From assembly GCA_040754075.1 (NCBI GenBank), contig JBFMDH010000031.1, positions 1 to 64,000 of the forward strand: 64,000 bases of DNA, in the 5' to 3' direction. Made by a program: the position numbers and the translations under genes. Origin of the DNA: Acidobacteriota bacterium (GTDB lineage: Bacteria; Acidobacteriota; Blastocatellia; UBA7656). Positions 18,133-28,728 of the stretch are shown here, one piece after another (within the stretch, counting starts at the first letter, position 1; every line of letters starts with the position of its first letter). Under the pieces are notes generated by a model. The model made no database searches and was not told the origin of the DNA. It saw only the letters and a list, made by a program, of their open reading frames with translations.

Positions 18133-20034
18133 CTATTTCCCCTCTACCGAAAAAGCCAACAACAGATTGCCCGGTTGCCCGATTAAACGACCATAGCCGG
18201 AGTTGGTGTAGAGCATGCCGTTTGCCACAGTCGGTCCTCCGCCATCAAGCGTGCCGCCTTTTTGCTTGCCGCCATTTACCGTATCAATCATTGCCGCCGT
18301 GTCATAATCCCATAACACTTTGCCATCTCTGGTTGAATAAGCGCGCAAATGTCCGTCGGTCGTGCCGGAAAACACCACACCGGGAATCAAAGTTGCCGCC
18401 GCCGATTGCGCGTTATTGCAACGGGTCGTCCCCCAACTGCATTTCGCGGGCGGCGCAGGCACATGCCACAACTGTTCGCCGGTGGCAATTTTCAAAGCGG
18501 TAATGCCGGGCTTGCGATTGGCGCCGCTCACATCAGCAACCGGCACATAAACATTTTCCGTATCGGCAGCAAAACCCCATTCGATGCCGCCAAGCGCGCC
18601 GCCATTGCCGATTTTAACTTCCCATAATTTTTTGCCGTTATTATCGGGGTCGAGCGCGTACATCACGCCGGATTTTTGTCCCGCGAGAATCACCTGTTTG
18701 CCATTCGGCAGGGCGCGAAGAATCGGCGAACTGCCAAAGTCATGGTCAGGACCTGCTTCTTCGGGACAATTGCCAACGCCTGCCTGACGACAACCGACCA
18801 GAAAATTATCTTTCGGTGTGACTTGATTCACCCACTTGAGTTTCCCTGTCGCCATATCCAGGGCGATGATAGCGTCGGAATGTTTGGTTTCGACATCCGT
18901 ATAAGAATTGCCGGTCGCGGCATAAATCACTCGCCGTTTTAAATCCAGAGTCGGAGCCGACCAGATCGCGCCGCCCGCCGGACCATACATTTGCGTGCCT
19001 GCGGAATTTTTCTTGAAGGGTTTCGGCGCGCTTTGCACCGCATAAGTTTTCCAGATGATTTTGCCGGTGTAGGCATCAAGCGCCACGATGCTGCCGCGAA
19101 AGGTGCAGCATTCATATTTGGCATCGCGTCCGGCGGTCTCTTCAAACGACGACACCGGCACATAGAGGCGATTGCGATAAAGCACAGGCGAGCCGGTGAT
19201 GCGCGATAAAAAATGGTCTTCGATTTTGGTTTTCCAGAGTACCTTGCCGGTCATTGCATCAAGCGCCTGCACCGTCGATTTTTCATCGCCGAGATAGAGC
19301 GCAAATTTGGCTTTTGAACCGGCGGGAAGATTGCCCACGCTCATCGCGGCGCGAACCGCAGCCCCCGCGTGGGTTGTCCAAATCGTGCAACCGGTCTGCG
19401 CGTTCAAACAAAAAATCTGTCCGACTTCGGTGGTGATGTATAAACGATTGCCGATAATAGTCGGCTGTCCGGTCGCCATCGGCCCGGGGTGTGCCCACGC
19501 CCATTTGACTTTGAGTTTCGGCACCTCTTCGGCTTTGATTCCGGGACGGGGTTGAAAGCGGGAATTATCGAGGTCACGACCCCAGCCGTTCCATTGCGGG
19601 GCGCTCAGATTGATGGCGCTTTCAGGCGTTTTGCAATGATTGGCTTCGACGAGTTCCTGATAGGATGCGCCCGGTTGTTTGCCCGTGAGGTAAATTGCCA
19701 GTTTACGAATCTCATCGGCGCTGAGTCCCGCCGCCTGTTGTTTCATTGAGCCGTTGGTGAGGGTGTGAATCACGTCTTCGGCTGAGCGTCGGCGAATTAA
19801 AAAGAGCGGCGGAATGCGGTCTTGCGGATTGTCGTGACAGACAGCACAGCGTTGTTTATAAATCTGTTCACTTGCAGGGTCAGCCGGTGGCTGTTGCGAT
19901 GTTTGTTGCAATGCCGATTCATCGGCAAACGCCACGGTTTTTTCAAGCGAAAAAGTTATCAGTGGAAAAACCAGCGCCGCACATAAAAAAACTGCTGATA
20001 AAAATTTGCCGGGCAAGCTGTTTGACAAATTCAT
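18133..20034 (-). CDS. Cytochrome c-PQQ beta-propeller dehydrogenase (PVA dehydrogenase-like)
   Basis: 633 residues. A signal peptide precedes a cytochrome c domain ([14 protein letters not shown], with the axial-Met region near [13 protein letters not shown]), then an eight-bladed PQQ-type propeller with tryptophan-docking repeats ([36 protein letters not shown]). A Cys-Cys pair (YECCTFRGS) matches the vicinal disulfide of quinoprotein dehydrogenases. The N-terminal heme order resembles polyvinyl-alcohol dehydrogenase (cytochrome). It should oxidise an alcohol in the periplasm and pass electrons to heme; the substrate is uncertain. It stands alone. Confidence 0.87.
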   Translation of the reverse strand: MNLSNSLPGKFLSAVFLCAALVFPLITFSLEKTVAFADESALQQTSQQPPADPASEQIYKQRCAVCHDNPQDRIPPLFLIRRRSAEDVIHTLTNGSMKQQAAGLSADEIRKLAIYLTGKQPGASYQELVEANHCKTPESAINLSAPQWNGWGRDLDNSRFQPRPGIKAEEVPKLKVKWAWAHPGPMATGQPTIIGNRLYITTEVGQIFCLNAQTGCTIWTTHAGAAVRAAMSVGNLPAGSKAKFALYLGDEKSTVQALDAMTGKVLWKTKIEDHFLSRITGSPVLYRNRLYVPVSSFEETAGRDAKYECCTFRGSIVALDAYTGKIIWKTYAVQSAPKPFKKNSAGTQMYGPAGGAIWSAPTLDLKRRVIYAATGNSYTDVETKHSDAIIALDMATGKLKWVNQVTPKDNFLVGCRQAGVGNCPEEAGPDHDFGSSPILRALPNGKQVILAGQKSGVMYALDPDNNGKKLWEVKIGNGGALGGIEWGFAADTENVYVPVADVSGANRKPGITALKIATGEQLWHVPAPPAKCSWGTTRCNNAQSAAATLIPGVVFSGTTDGHLRAYSTRDGKVLWDYDTAAMIDTVNGGKQKGGTLDGGGPTVANGMLYTNSGYGRLIGQPGNLLLAFSVEGK

Positions 20035-20160
20035 TTCATCTCCTGTTTCGCCATTAATTGAACTCCATGCGATGAATGGCTTTTAGAAAATATTGCCAAT
20101 GTGAATGGGCGTTGTTGAGCTTAGGTTTTCCACTGAATTTGCGGACTGTTGCTTCGCGCA

Positions 20161-21090
20161 TTATCGCAAGCGCAAAACCGCAGTCATTGCGAAATGATCC
20201 GAAGGCGTGCGCCCGTTGCGAGCCGCGCGGTCAATATCGGCACGAATGACCTGCCACTCTTTTGAAATCGCTATCCAGTCAATGCGCGCGCCTGTGGTGG
20301 TTTCGGCTTTGAAATCCGAAAAAGTCCCTTCGTTTTCACTGCGCGCGGGATGCGCAATGCGAAAGCTGTCGCGCAAGAGCATCGGTTTTTTGTCATCCGC
20401 GCCGAACAAGGCTTTGTATGGTTCGCTTGCTTCACCGGCATTGAAATCGCCTGTGACAATCACCGAACAAGTCTTGCTCATTTCTGCTGCGCGACGACGC
20501 AAGAGCCGCGCTGATTCGAGTCGCGCCGCTTCGCCGCGATGGTCGAAATGGGTATTGAAAAAAACTAACGGTTTGGCTTTTGGATAGCGCCGGTCGCGGA
20601 GCTTGACCCAACTCACCATGCGCGTAATCGCCGTGTCCCAACTTTTGCTGCCCGGCTGCTCTGGGGTTTCGCTCAACCAGAAATGACCGCCGTCGAGTTT
20701 TTCAAATCGCTCGCGTTTGTAATAGAGCGCGGTCATCTCGCCGCGTTCGCGTCCATCATCGCGCCCGACGCCGAAGACATCATATTGCGGCAACTCTTTT
20801 GCCAGAAAATCGCGTTGAAAAGCGAGGGTTTCCTGCGTCCCCAGTAAATCCGGGTCAAAGGCTTTAATGGTTGCGACGAGAAAATCTTTGCGATTATCCC
20901 AACGATTTTCGCCGTCGTTGGCGGTGCCGTAACGAATATTGAAACTCATCACCCGTATATCGGATGATGGTTTTTCGACAATGCCAAACGTCGGAAAGCA
21001 CATCAGCATGGCGAATAAAATTGAAAAACTGCACTGTCTGAGGCGCATCAATCGGATAAAGAAATTTTTAGTATTTGAATGATTAATCAT
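20161..21090 (-). CDS. Endonuclease/exonuclease/phosphatase (EEP) family protein, exported
   Basis: About 309 residues. An N-terminal signal segment (SFSILFAMLMCFPTFG) precedes an EEP domain: MSFNIRYGTANDGENRWDNR with metal-site Asn, LLGTQETLAFQ with Glu, VTGDFNAGE with Asp and Asn, and PSDHFAM with Asp-His. This type usually acts on phosphodiesters of nucleic acids, lipids or sugars; an exported phosphodiesterase is likely. ATG 21090 overlaps the upstream stop as ATGA, the classic sign of coupled translation with the sialidase-like gene. A GTG 9 bp upstream is less likely. Confidence 0.87.
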   Translation of the reverse strand: MINHSNTKNFFIRLMRLRQCSFSILFAMLMCFPTFGIVEKPSSDIRVMSFNIRYGTANDGENRWDNRKDFLVATIKAFDPDLLGTQETLAFQRDFLAKELPQYDVFGVGRDDGRERGEMTALYYKRERFEKLDGGHFWLSETPEQPGSKSWDTAITRMVSWVKLRDRRYPKAKPLVFFNTHFDHRGEAARLESARLLRRRAAEMSKTCSVIVTGDFNAGEASEPYKALFGADDKKPMLLRDSFRIAHPARSENEGTFSDFKAETTTGARIDWIAISKEWQVIRADIDRAARNGRTPSDHFAMTAVLRLR

Positions 21091-22169
21091 TTCGTCCACT
21101 CGCCATTTTTTATTTCACTGAGTTTGAGTTTTCGCGGGTCGAGAACCACATGTTTTACCTTTTTGCGATTCCACGTATAAGTGATATGCACCAGTCCATC
21201 GCGGGTTTGAATGACTGCCGGATAGGAATACTCTGCCGAAGCCGGACCCGTTTCCAACACCAACGCGGCTTTCCAGATTTTACCGTCAAGGCTTACGGCG
21301 ACATTGAGCGGCGCGCGGTCGCCCCATTTTCCTGCTATGGTCGGAACGTGATTGTAAACCAATAAATGCCGACCACCTTTGAGCGTCACGCCATCAATGC
21401 CGGAATTGGGATTCGGTAAATTCGTTGCATTCAACTGGCTCCAGGTTTTGCCATTATCTTCAGACCACGATTCGATGATTTTTCCTTGACGGCTGCGAAA
21501 CAAAGCTTGCAGTTTGCCGCGCTTGTGAAAAAAAACCGTCGGTTGAATCACCCCAAAAGTTTTACCATCGTTGATGGCCTCGGTGCGTTGCCAGGTTTTT
21601 CCGAAATCCGCCGTGCGCTCGAAATGCACGCGCCAGCCTTGATCTTCGCTGCTTGATGGACAAAGCCATTCGCCGTTTGCAAGTTCAACCGGTTTATTTT
21701 TAATTGGTCCGGCAAAGCTATCCGGGAGTCGCGTCGGTTGGCTCCAACTTTTGCCGCCATCGGTTGAGGTCATCTGCATGCCCCACCACGAAGAAGGACT
21801 TGGCCCGACTTTGTAAAAGAGTCTGAGCGCCCCCGCCCGTGGTTGAAAGAGCACAGGGTTCCAGGTCGGATAACGCTTATCAGGTGGCACGATGCCGTTA
21901 GCGACTTCGACGGGGATTGTCCATTTGCCGTTTTCAAATCTGGAAACCCAGATGCCGACATCCGGGTGTTTTTCTTTGGTGCCGCCAAACCACGCGGCAA
22001 TCAGTTTGCCATTCGATTCGGCAATCGTTGAGGCATGGCATTCGGGAAACGGCGCGGTTTCGTAAATGAATTCACTTTTAATGAGTCCCGGCACAGCGTT
22101 TTGCGCCAACGTTCCAAGGTTCAATATCAGTATGAGCGTGAAGCAAAAGATGGTGTTCAACATTCGCAT
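21087..22169 (-). CDS. Exported sialidase-like (BNR/Asp-box) protein
   Basis: About 360 residues from the chosen start MRMLNTIFCF, which has AAGGAGAG upstream and begins a good signal peptide. The open frame continues 77 codons upstream without a ribosome site. Asp-box repeats (STDGGKSW, SEDNGKTW and related TADFGKTW) and the early ATIAESNGKLIAAWFGG match the exo-sialidase six-bladed propeller. Substrate may be a glycan, but many members of this fold do not cleave sialic acid. Translationally coupled to the EEP gene downstream, suggesting joint breakdown of an external polymer. Confidence 0.83.
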   Translation of the reverse strand: MRMLNTIFCFTLILILNLGTLAQNAVPGLIKSEFIYETAPFPECHASTIAESNGKLIAAWFGGTKEKHPDVGIWVSRFENGKWTIPVEVANGIVPPDKRYPTWNPVLFQPRAGALRLFYKVGPSPSSWWGMQMTSTDGGKSWSQPTRLPDSFAGPIKNKPVELANGEWLCPSSSEDQGWRVHFERTADFGKTWQRTEAINDGKTFGVIQPTVFFHKRGKLQALFRSRQGKIIESWSEDNGKTWSQLNATNLPNPNSGIDGVTLKGGRHLLVYNHVPTIAGKWGDRAPLNVAVSLDGKIWKAALVLETGPASAEYSYPAVIQTRDGLVHITYTWNRKKVKHVVLDPRKLKLSEIKNGEWTK

Positions 22170-22305
22170 AACAACGGCGCTCTCCTTGTCTGTGGAAGCG
22201 GCAATTGTAAACGTCCAAACCCGACGCGACAACAAACAAACGATTCCGACAATCAAAAAATGAAACAGTGATGCAATGAATTTGCTGCAAAGCCTGAGTG
22301 AAAAT

Positions 22306-22773
22306 TTATGGCGCGAAACTCGAACGCAGTTTGACTCCCCAATGCCCGTTTTCTTTGGTGAGAATATAGAGCGATTCATATGAACCGATGCGCGAACCAT
22401 CGGCGCGATAGCGCGTGAATTGGGTATCGACGTGAACTTTATCGGCGGTCGCCTGAATGATGCGGCAATGATCCCATTTGCTGTGATGCCAGCCCGTGTC
22501 AGCCATCGCTTTCCAGAGTCGCGCCGCGTCCTGCATACCGGGTCGTTCCAGTACGGACATTTTGCCGCCTGCCAGACGATAATGCGGAAATTGAAAAGTG
22601 CGCTCCCACGCCGCTATATCTTTGTTGTTCCAGGCGTCCATATAATCGTCGAGCAACTTCAGGGCTTCGGCTGCAACTTTCGGGTCGATGGGTGATTTGC
22701 TTTTCGATTGCGCAAAGCCCAGTGCAATGTTGAGTAAAAAAATAAGGATGAGAATTGCCGAGATTTTTTTCAT
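22306..22773 (-). CDS. Exported NTF2-like (SnoaL/DUF4440-type) protein
   Basis: 155 residues. A signal peptide (SAILILIFLLNIALGFAQ) is followed by a single NTF2-like cone fold: LLDDYMDAWNNKDIAAWERTF at the start and SYESLYILTKENGHWGVKLR near the end. Exported NTF2-like proteins can be small enzymes or binding proteins; no catalytic residue can be named here. It lies in a same-strand run between the sialidase-like and DUF1579-like genes. Confidence 0.75.
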   Translation of the reverse strand: MKKISAILILIFLLNIALGFAQSKSKSPIDPKVAAEALKLLDDYMDAWNNKDIAAWERTFQFPHYRLAGGKMSVLERPGMQDAARLWKAMADTGWHHSKWDHCRIIQATADKVHVDTQFTRYRADGSRIGSYESLYILTKENGHWGVKLRSSFAP

Positions 22774-22837
22774 GATTTGCTCGAACGATTGAAAGAAGTC
22801 ATTACCGTAGCCCGATGGTTAGTAATAACACCTGCGA

Positions 22838-23422
22838 CTACTGACTTTCAGTTTTGCGAAACCAGGGATTGCCAAAGTTGGTGTACGCTCCGCCATCAAC
22901 CGAAATCTGCATCTGCACGCGGAAGCTTGCAGGCGAAAGCATTTGCGTTCGACCTTTTAATTTGATGGTTTTGCCCTGTTTTTTTATCGGCGCGGTTTCC
23001 CAGAAGATGGTGTAATAACCGCCGAGGTCGCCGCCAATGGTTCCGCTCTTGATGAGGTTTATGCCGAACATTCCCGATTCCGCGCGCATCACCGATTTTT
23101 CTTTTTCGTGGTAGGCGAGTGTCGCGCGCCCTTTGAAAGCGCCCGCCGGGGTTTCGCCTTCGATGACGCTTTCATAAGTCGCGGGCTTTGCGCCTTTCTT
23201 ATAAATTTCCGTGCCTTTGATTTTGCCCGCCGGTCCCAACGGTGATTCCGGCACATTCCATTCAAACGACCAACTGCCGATGAAATAATCGAGATTAGGC
23301 GGCGGCATCGGGTCTGTGGGTTCCGTAGGACGCGACGGTTGTTGTGCAGGTTTTGATTGCTGCGCAGTTAATTGAAACGGCAACAAGAAAACAAACAAAG
23401 TAAGAAATAGTAATCGTTTCAT
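22838..23422 (-). CDS. Exported DUF1579-like protein
   Basis: 194 residues. A signal peptide ([19 protein letters not shown]) and a Pro/Gln-rich linker precede a lipocalin-like beta-barrel with the opening [14 protein letters not shown] typical of DUF1579-type proteins. Function is unknown for the family. It sits downstream of two dicopper cytochrome fusions on the same strand. The link to DUF1579 rests on the first strand pattern and domain size, so it is moderate. Confidence 0.65.
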   Translation of the reverse strand: MKRLLFLTLFVFLLPFQLTAQQSKPAQQPSRPTEPTDPMPPPNLDYFIGSWSFEWNVPESPLGPAGKIKGTEIYKKGAKPATYESVIEGETPAGAFKGRATLAYHEKEKSVMRAESGMFGINLIKSGTIGGDLGGYYTIFWETAPIKKQGKTIKLKGRTQMLSPASFRVQMQISVDGGAYTNFGNPWFRKTESQ

Positions 23423-23551
23423 GTCAGGTGGCTTGTGATTAAGAAATTGATTGAAAAACTATAATCGCGCCTCTGCGCGATCTCCGCGTTCTCTGCGTCG
23501 CTGCGGTGAAAAGACCAGAGTAAAATCAACATTGAGTCTAATCATAGAACA

Positions 23552-23587
23552 TCATTCTGCCTACTGCTTACTGTCGATTGCCTACTG
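23552..23587. repeat. Heptamer repeat run (CTGCCTA-type)
   Basis: CTGCCTACTGCTTACTG and a following TTGCCTACTG repeat the right-arm unit of the 12125-12206 hairpin without an obvious left arm. The last unit overlaps the stop codon of the gene at 23582. A CTGCG-rich run lies just to the left (23468-23510). Confidence 0.6.
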
Positions 23588-25024
23588 TTGTTTGCTGGCG
23601 CTCGGCGTTGCCGTTGATTTCGTCAACGCTTTGCTATCGACGGTGTATTCAAACCACGGGATGAACATCTCATCCCAACTCTGTTCACTCCAGAAGACCT
23701 CTTTGTCGGGCGCAGGATTGTAACGATTCTTGATGGAATTATCGTAATGCGCGACGGCTGCAAGTCGGCTGCCCGCAGGAATTTTCAACGGCTCGGCGAG
23801 TTCATAATGCAACTGCCAGTTGAAATCGAACTTTGGCACGTTGAGCAATACCTGTTGGCGACCATCAGGCAAAATGAGCGTGTATTTGATGTCTTTGCCG
23901 CGCAGGTGCATATGCGGCGCAAAGGCATAGAGCGTGATGGCTTCTTTGATGAACACTTCGCCGCCGATTTCCCAATTATCGGCATGTGGCGGAATGTTGG
24001 GAATCTTGCCGCGAACCTTAATGGTTTTGCCATTCACGGTGCGGGTTTCGCTGAGTTCTTTGCCGCCGATAAAAATGGTGTCGCTCACGCCTTTGGTCAA
24101 TACTTCGTGGGTGACTGGCGTTTTGGCAAACCAGAGTCCGAGACGTGAGCGGTCTTTTTCGGCGCGTCCGCTCGGTTGATAATGCATATTGAATTGAATG
24201 TACATACCGGGCAGGATGCGTTTGGCAGTTCCCGGAAAATGTTGCTCGAAGCCTTTGCCGGGCGCTTGCCCTACGAGTTTAAATGCGCCTGAGCGGGTGA
24301 ACGAATCCTGCGTCTGTGCGACTTCGCGCGCGCCGCCTTCCGTAAGCCCTCCGGTTTCTCTTGCCGATTGACTGTTGAGCGCAGTTGTTGATGCGCCGTC
24401 GCGCACCGCTTTGCCATTGACGATTTTAGTGCCTTCGGGAAGATTCACGACATTGGCAATCGAATGATGGACGACCGCCGGGTTGCCCGGTCGCAGTTCA
24501 ACTTTCTCGACCCAGCGCTCTTCTTTGAAAGGCACAGGCACATAGAAATTCTGCATGGGGAGTTCGCCTTCGGCGGGGACTTCAAAATCCACAGGCATTT
24601 CGATAATCACGTCGGGTTCGCCAAACGTCCAACCCGGCGTGTATTTCGGCAGGGGCGGCAAATCTTTATCGTTGCCTTTGGGCGCGCCGCTATCTACCCA
24701 GGCGACAATCGTCTCTATTTCAGTTTGCGAAAGCCTGCGGTCATTGCTGAATTTGAGCGTAGAGGTATGCGGGTCGGCAAACCACGGCGGCATTTCGCGT
24801 TTAATGATTTCTTCGCGAATCGCTTTGCTCCACGGGCGAACTTCTTTGTATGAAGTAAGCGGCATGGGCGCGACTTCACCCGGACGGTGACAGTTGGCAC
24901 ACTTGTTGAAGATGATGGGCGCGACATCTTTGGCAAAGGTCGGCGCGGCGGCTTGCGGTTTTTGGGTGCTGAGGATTAAACCTGCCGAGCAAATAACCAA
25001 CAGGATGAGTGATAAGCGTTTCAT
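23582..25024 (-). CDS. Cytochrome c-dicopper monooxygenase fusion (PHM-like), paralog 1
   Basis: 480 residues. A signal peptide is followed by a cytochrome c domain with heme motif C42-x2-C45-H46 ([12 protein letters not shown]). The rest has the two-domain fold of copper type II ascorbate-dependent monooxygenases (peptidylglycine hydroxylase class). The first copper site appears as H186-H187 plus H281 (FNMHYQPSG), the second as H371-x-H373 (APHMHLRGK) plus M453 (WDEMF). All expected ligands are present. The reaction is probably a copper hydroxylation with the fused heme as electron source (inference). AAAGGAGG precedes the start, 17 bp after paralog 2. Confidence 0.85.
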   Translation of the reverse strand: MKRLSLILLVICSAGLILSTQKPQAAAPTFAKDVAPIIFNKCANCHRPGEVAPMPLTSYKEVRPWSKAIREEIIKREMPPWFADPHTSTLKFSNDRRLSQTEIETIVAWVDSGAPKGNDKDLPPLPKYTPGWTFGEPDVIIEMPVDFEVPAEGELPMQNFYVPVPFKEERWVEKVELRPGNPAVVHHSIANVVNLPEGTKIVNGKAVRDGASTTALNSQSARETGGLTEGGAREVAQTQDSFTRSGAFKLVGQAPGKGFEQHFPGTAKRILPGMYIQFNMHYQPSGRAEKDRSRLGLWFAKTPVTHEVLTKGVSDTIFIGGKELSETRTVNGKTIKVRGKIPNIPPHADNWEIGGEVFIKEAITLYAFAPHMHLRGKDIKYTLILPDGRQQVLLNVPKFDFNWQLHYELAEPLKIPAGSRLAAVAHYDNSIKNRYNPAPDKEVFWSEQSWDEMFIPWFEYTVDSKALTKSTATPSASKQQ

Positions 25025-25041
25025 AAAAATTCCTCCTTTGA

Positions 25042-26376
25042 TTATTTGCTGCCTTTACCGGCGGGTTGCGGTTGTGTTTGTCGCAAATCCTGTTTATCGA
25101 TGGTGTAATCGAGATAGCCAATCATCATCTCTTCCCAGGTTTGATCGCCCCAACGCACCTCTTTGGTGGGGTCTGGGTTGTACTTGTTGTTAATCGAATT
25201 GTCGTGATGGGCGATGCATTCCAGACGACTGCCTTTCGGCGCGGCTACGGGTTCTTTAAAGAAATAGGTCAACTGCCAGGCGAAATGAAAACGCGGCACC
25301 GAAAGCAGAATCTTTGAGGTGCCATCGGGGTAGACCAAGCGATAGAGAAAATCTTTGCCGCGCACATGCATATGCGGGTGCAGGCTGTCGATGTGACTGT
25401 CTTCTTTAAAGGTGAAAGTGCCCGACGATTCATAATGCGGGTCGCCCGGCGGGATGACCAGATTGCGCGCCGAAGCGCCTGCCGTAATGACCCGTTTTTC
25501 AACCGGGACTTTTGAAAAAATCAAACCGACACTGGTGCGGTCTTTGCCCGCTTCGCCGTTGGTTGTGTAGTGCACCTGAAAAATCAGCACCGAACCTTTC
25601 TTGATTAACTTGGCTTGACCGGGGCGCATGATTTGCGGCGCTTCGCCGGGTGCCCACCCCACCAGACGACCATCGGAATCTTCGGCGCTGCGCGCCTGCG
25701 AGTTGGCATTTTGCGCGCGCGCTGCGGCAAGCGCCTGCGGGTTGATTTCACCGGCTTGGGGCAATGGGTTGCCATCGGGGTAACGAACACTGACGATGAC
25801 GTGATGCACATGGGCGCGGTCGCCCGAACGAATCTCGGCAAATTGCACATACTTGTCTTCGGCGAAATTGGTTGGCACCGCGAAATATTTATAGGGGATG
25901 ACGCCTTCGGCAGGAACCTGGAAATCCTGAGTCATGGTTAAAACGACGTCGGGATTACCGATTTGCCAGCCTGCGGTGAATTTCGGATTGGGCGGCAAAT
26001 CTTTCGGGTTGCCCTCTTTTGCGCCGCTGTCTGCCCACCTTGAAAGCGTATCAATATCTTTTTGCGACAATCGGCAATCATTGGAAAATTCACCGTGTTT
26101 GGGGTCGGCAAACCAGGGAGGCATTTCGCGGGTCACGACTTTTTCTTTAATCGAGCGCGCCCACGGTCGCGCCTCTTTGTAGGTCATAAATGACATGGGC
26201 GCGACTTCGCCCGGACGATGACAGACCTGACAGTTTTTTTGCAATATCGGCGCGACATCTTTGGTAAAGGTGACCACAGTTGGCATATCGATTGAAGCCT
26301 GAGTGGAATCAAGCGTCAGAAAGAGGAGCAATGCCAGGCAAGACACAAATAAGCAGATGCTAAGGACACGTTTCAT
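25042..26376 (-). CDS. Cytochrome c-dicopper monooxygenase fusion (PHM-like), paralog 2
   Basis: 444 residues with the same architecture as its downstream neighbour. The signal peptide is followed by heme motif C49-x2-C52-H53 ([15 protein letters not shown]), then the PHM-like pair of domains with H191-H192, H269 ([10 protein letters not shown]), H335-x-H337 (HPHMHVRGK) and M417 (WEEMM). It is shorter between the HH and HY motifs than paralog 1. GGAGG supports the start. It is the first gene of a minus-strand run, and a tandem duplication is the simplest origin of the pair. Confidence 0.85.
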   Translation of the reverse strand: MKRVLSICLFVSCLALLLFLTLDSTQASIDMPTVVTFTKDVAPILQKNCQVCHRPGEVAPMSFMTYKEARPWARSIKEKVVTREMPPWFADPKHGEFSNDCRLSQKDIDTLSRWADSGAKEGNPKDLPPNPKFTAGWQIGNPDVVLTMTQDFQVPAEGVIPYKYFAVPTNFAEDKYVQFAEIRSGDRAHVHHVIVSVRYPDGNPLPQAGEINPQALAAARAQNANSQARSAEDSDGRLVGWAPGEAPQIMRPGQAKLIKKGSVLIFQVHYTTNGEAGKDRTSVGLIFSKVPVEKRVITAGASARNLVIPPGDPHYESSGTFTFKEDSHIDSLHPHMHVRGKDFLYRLVYPDGTSKILLSVPRFHFAWQLTYFFKEPVAAPKGSRLECIAHHDNSINNKYNPDPTKEVRWGDQTWEEMMIGYLDYTIDKQDLRQTQPQPAGKGSK

Positions 26377-26957
26377 CTTAAACCTCCCGCACAGGTGTTG
26401 GGGTCAATCGTTGGAATAGTACAATGGCAATCCCACGGCTAGCCGCATAGGAAAATTAAGATTACGAATGTCGCCAAAAGTCTGAATGACAAGAACTGCT
26501 TGCCGGTATCAATTATTGCGCGCTTCTGTTTAAGAATGCTGCTTGAATTTATAGCATAGGAAAGCGTTGACTCAAAACCGCAAAACGTCAAAAGTTGCCT
26601 GAAACGAGGGCGATGAAAACGTTTTTTGCAGTGCGGTGACCGGTCGCCGCTTTTGCATTCGCTAAGGAGCGATTGACGCTTCGCCATCGCTCACGAAAGT
26701 TGGTTCCGACACAAAAACGATAGTCAGTTATCACGCGCCAATCTCAGGCGGCGGTTTGGTTGCCCGGTGATTTTTGTTGCTTTATAGTCAAAACTCTTGC
26801 GCTACCGGACAAAACGCTTCAACAAATCCCTGAAAGGGTTTTAAATTTTGAGTGGATAGAATGAGTGAACGCCAATTATTATGGATTGCATCCCATCTCA
26901 GCCTGAACGTGTACAACAAAGTACCCGTGCTAACGAAACTTTGAAGGGAGAAAATTT
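26377..26957. other. Divergent intergenic region, no gene
   Basis: A 581-bp spacer between divergent genes. No frame has a ribosome site and family features; the 82-codon minus frame at 26439-26687 looks random. One short inverted repeat, GAGCGAT/ATCGCTC near 26669-26695, is present. It should hold the promoters of the dicopper-fusion run (left) and of the small secreted protein (right), but I cannot assign boxes. Confidence 0.5.
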
Positions 26958-27362
26958 ATGAAGCAAACCCTTTTTTCGCTCCTGCTACTGGTGGTCTTAG
27001 GATTTCATCAAGACCCTGCCTCGCCAAAAAAGGTCGAATTGGGCAAAGAGTTCACCATCAAAATCGGGCAGAAGGTTGTCGTTAAAGACACCCAACTCAA
27101 AATTAAATTTACCGCTGTCAGCGAAGAATCACGTTGCCCTGAGGATGTGACCTGTGTGTGGAGCGGCAATGCCAAAGTCAATCTCGATGTGGTATTCAAA
27201 AAGAAATCATCGGCGGTCGCCTTGAACACCCATCTGATACCGAAAGAAAATTCATTCAAAGGCTACACCGTTAAACTCATTTCGTTGACGCCAACACCGA
27301 GATCAGGACAACCAATCAACCCGGCTGAATATGAAGCCACCTTGATTGTCACCAATAAATAA
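26958..27362 (+). CDS. Small exported protein, unknown function
   Basis: 134 residues. A signal peptide (TLFSLLLLVVLGFHQD) is followed by a small beta-rich domain with the recognisable motif SRCPEDVTCVWSGNAKV, two Cys that could form a disulfide. Related secreted proteins with RCPxxVxCVWxGxA occur in several phyla without known function. GAAGGGAG precedes the start. It lies 10 bp before the PepP gene, so the two are probably co-transcribed. Confidence 0.7.
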   Translation: MKQTLFSLLLLVVLGFHQDPASPKKVELGKEFTIKIGQKVVVKDTQLKIKFTAVSEESRCPEDVTCVWSGNAKVNLDVVFKKKSSAVALNTHLIPKENSFKGYTVKLISLTPTPRSGQPINPAEYEATLIVTNK

Positions 27363-27371
27363 GAGATTTGC

Positions 27372-28694
27372 ATGACGCACGATTCAAATAACTCTAGCGA
27401 ATTAGCCAGACAAAGGCGCGAACAATTTATGCAGCACATCAAAGGCGGCGCGGCAATCTTTCCCGCCGCCGCAATGTGCATTCGCAATAACGATGTCGAA
27501 CATGAATACCGACAGGATTCGGATTTTTATTACCTCACAGGTTTTGAAGAACCCGACGCGGTTGCCGTTCTTGTACCTGACCACTCGGAAACCCGCTTCG
27601 TGCTTTTCGTGCAACCCAAAGACCGCGCCAAAGAGGTGTGGACAGGATGGCGTGCCGGTGAAGAGGGCGCGCGTCGCGACTTCTTTGCCGACGCCGCTTT
27701 CACCATCGACAAACTTGACGAAGAATTGCCGAAACTGATTGCCAAAGCCGATACCCTCTATTATCGCTTCAATGATTCGCGCTTTGATGAGCGTGTGGTT
27801 GGCTGGCTTCGCCGCTTTCAACGCGACCGGCAGCGCAACGGCTATGGGCCAAAAGCCATTGTTGACCCGGTTGACCTGCTGCATGAGATGCGGCTCGTTA
27901 AGACCGCAGATGATTTACAAGCTTTGCGACGCGCCGTTGACATTACCAGCGAAGGTCACATCGCGGCAATGCATGCGTTAAAGCCCGGAATGTACGAATA
28001 CGAAATCGAAGCCGTATTGCGTTATGTGTTTCGCAAACACGGCAGCCCTCGTCACGGTTACGCGCCGATTGTCGGCACCGGCGCAAACGCTACGGTGTTG
28101 CATTACATCACCAACAATGCGCCGATTAAAGACGGCGATTTGCTGTTGATTGACGCGGGCGCGGAATTCGATTACTTCACCGGCGATGTGACGCGCACCA
28201 TGCCTGCAAACGGTCGGTTCACTCAGGCGCAGCGCGACGTCTATCAAGTCGTGCTGGACGCTCAACTCGCTGCCATCGAAGCGGTACGTCCCGGCGCGAC
28301 TTTCATTGACCCGCATAATGTGACGGTTCGCGTGCTGGTCGAAGGCTTGCTGAAACTCGGATTACTGACAGGCGAGATTGACAAAATTATCGAAGAAAAA
28401 CAGTACGAAAAATTTTATATGCACCGCACCAGTCACTGGCTAGGCATGGATGTTCACGACGTTGGAGCTTACAAAGTCGCCGATGAATGGCGCACCCTGG
28501 AGCCGGGAATGGTGCTCACAATTGAGCCGGGACTTTACATCGCCGCAGATTTAGAGGAGGTTGATGAGCGTTATCGCGGCATCGGCATTCGCATCGAAGA
28601 CGATGTGCTGGTTACAACGGAAGGCGCAGAGGTCTTATCATCGCGGGTGCCGAAAACCATTGAAGACATTGAAGCCTTAATGAACAGGGATTGA
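27372..28694 (+). CDS. pepP: Xaa-Pro aminopeptidase (M24B)
   Basis: 440 residues. The N-terminal creatinase-like domain includes DSDFYYLTGFEEPDAVAVL. The C-terminal pita-bread domain carries the dimetal ligands: DAG and GDVTRT (two Asp), HWLGMDVHDVG (His), LTIEPGLYI (Glu) and GIRIEDDVLV (Glu). It removes an N-terminal residue before proline, in the cytoplasm. Length and motifs match aminopeptidase P. It is followed by a repeat-rich spacer. Confidence 0.95.
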   Translation: MTHDSNNSSELARQRREQFMQHIKGGAAIFPAAAMCIRNNDVEHEYRQDSDFYYLTGFEEPDAVAVLVPDHSETRFVLFVQPKDRAKEVWTGWRAGEEGARRDFFADAAFTIDKLDEELPKLIAKADTLYYRFNDSRFDERVVGWLRRFQRDRQRNGYGPKAIVDPVDLLHEMRLVKTADDLQALRRAVDITSEGHIAAMHALKPGMYEYEIEAVLRYVFRKHGSPRHGYAPIVGTGANATVLHYITNNAPIKDGDLLLIDAGAEFDYFTGDVTRTMPANGRFTQAQRDVYQVVLDAQLAAIEAVRPGATFIDPHNVTVRVLVEGLLKLGLLTGEIDKIIEEKQYEKFYMHRTSHWLGMDVHDVGAYKVADEWRTLEPGMVLTIEPGLYIAADLEEVDERYRGIGIRIEDDVLVTTEGAEVLSSRVPKTIEDIEALMNRD

Positions 28695-28728
28695 AAAAAT
28701 TTTCACTACAGAGACTTTAATGAAGAAA

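Noticed and set aside
22170-22400. 77-codon upstream extension of the sialidase-like gene
   Set aside because: A proper signal peptide with a good ribosome site begins at 22169; the extension has no ribosome site.
26439-26687. 82-codon minus-strand frame in the 26.4-27.0 kb spacer
   Set aside because: No ribosome site, no family pattern and biased composition.
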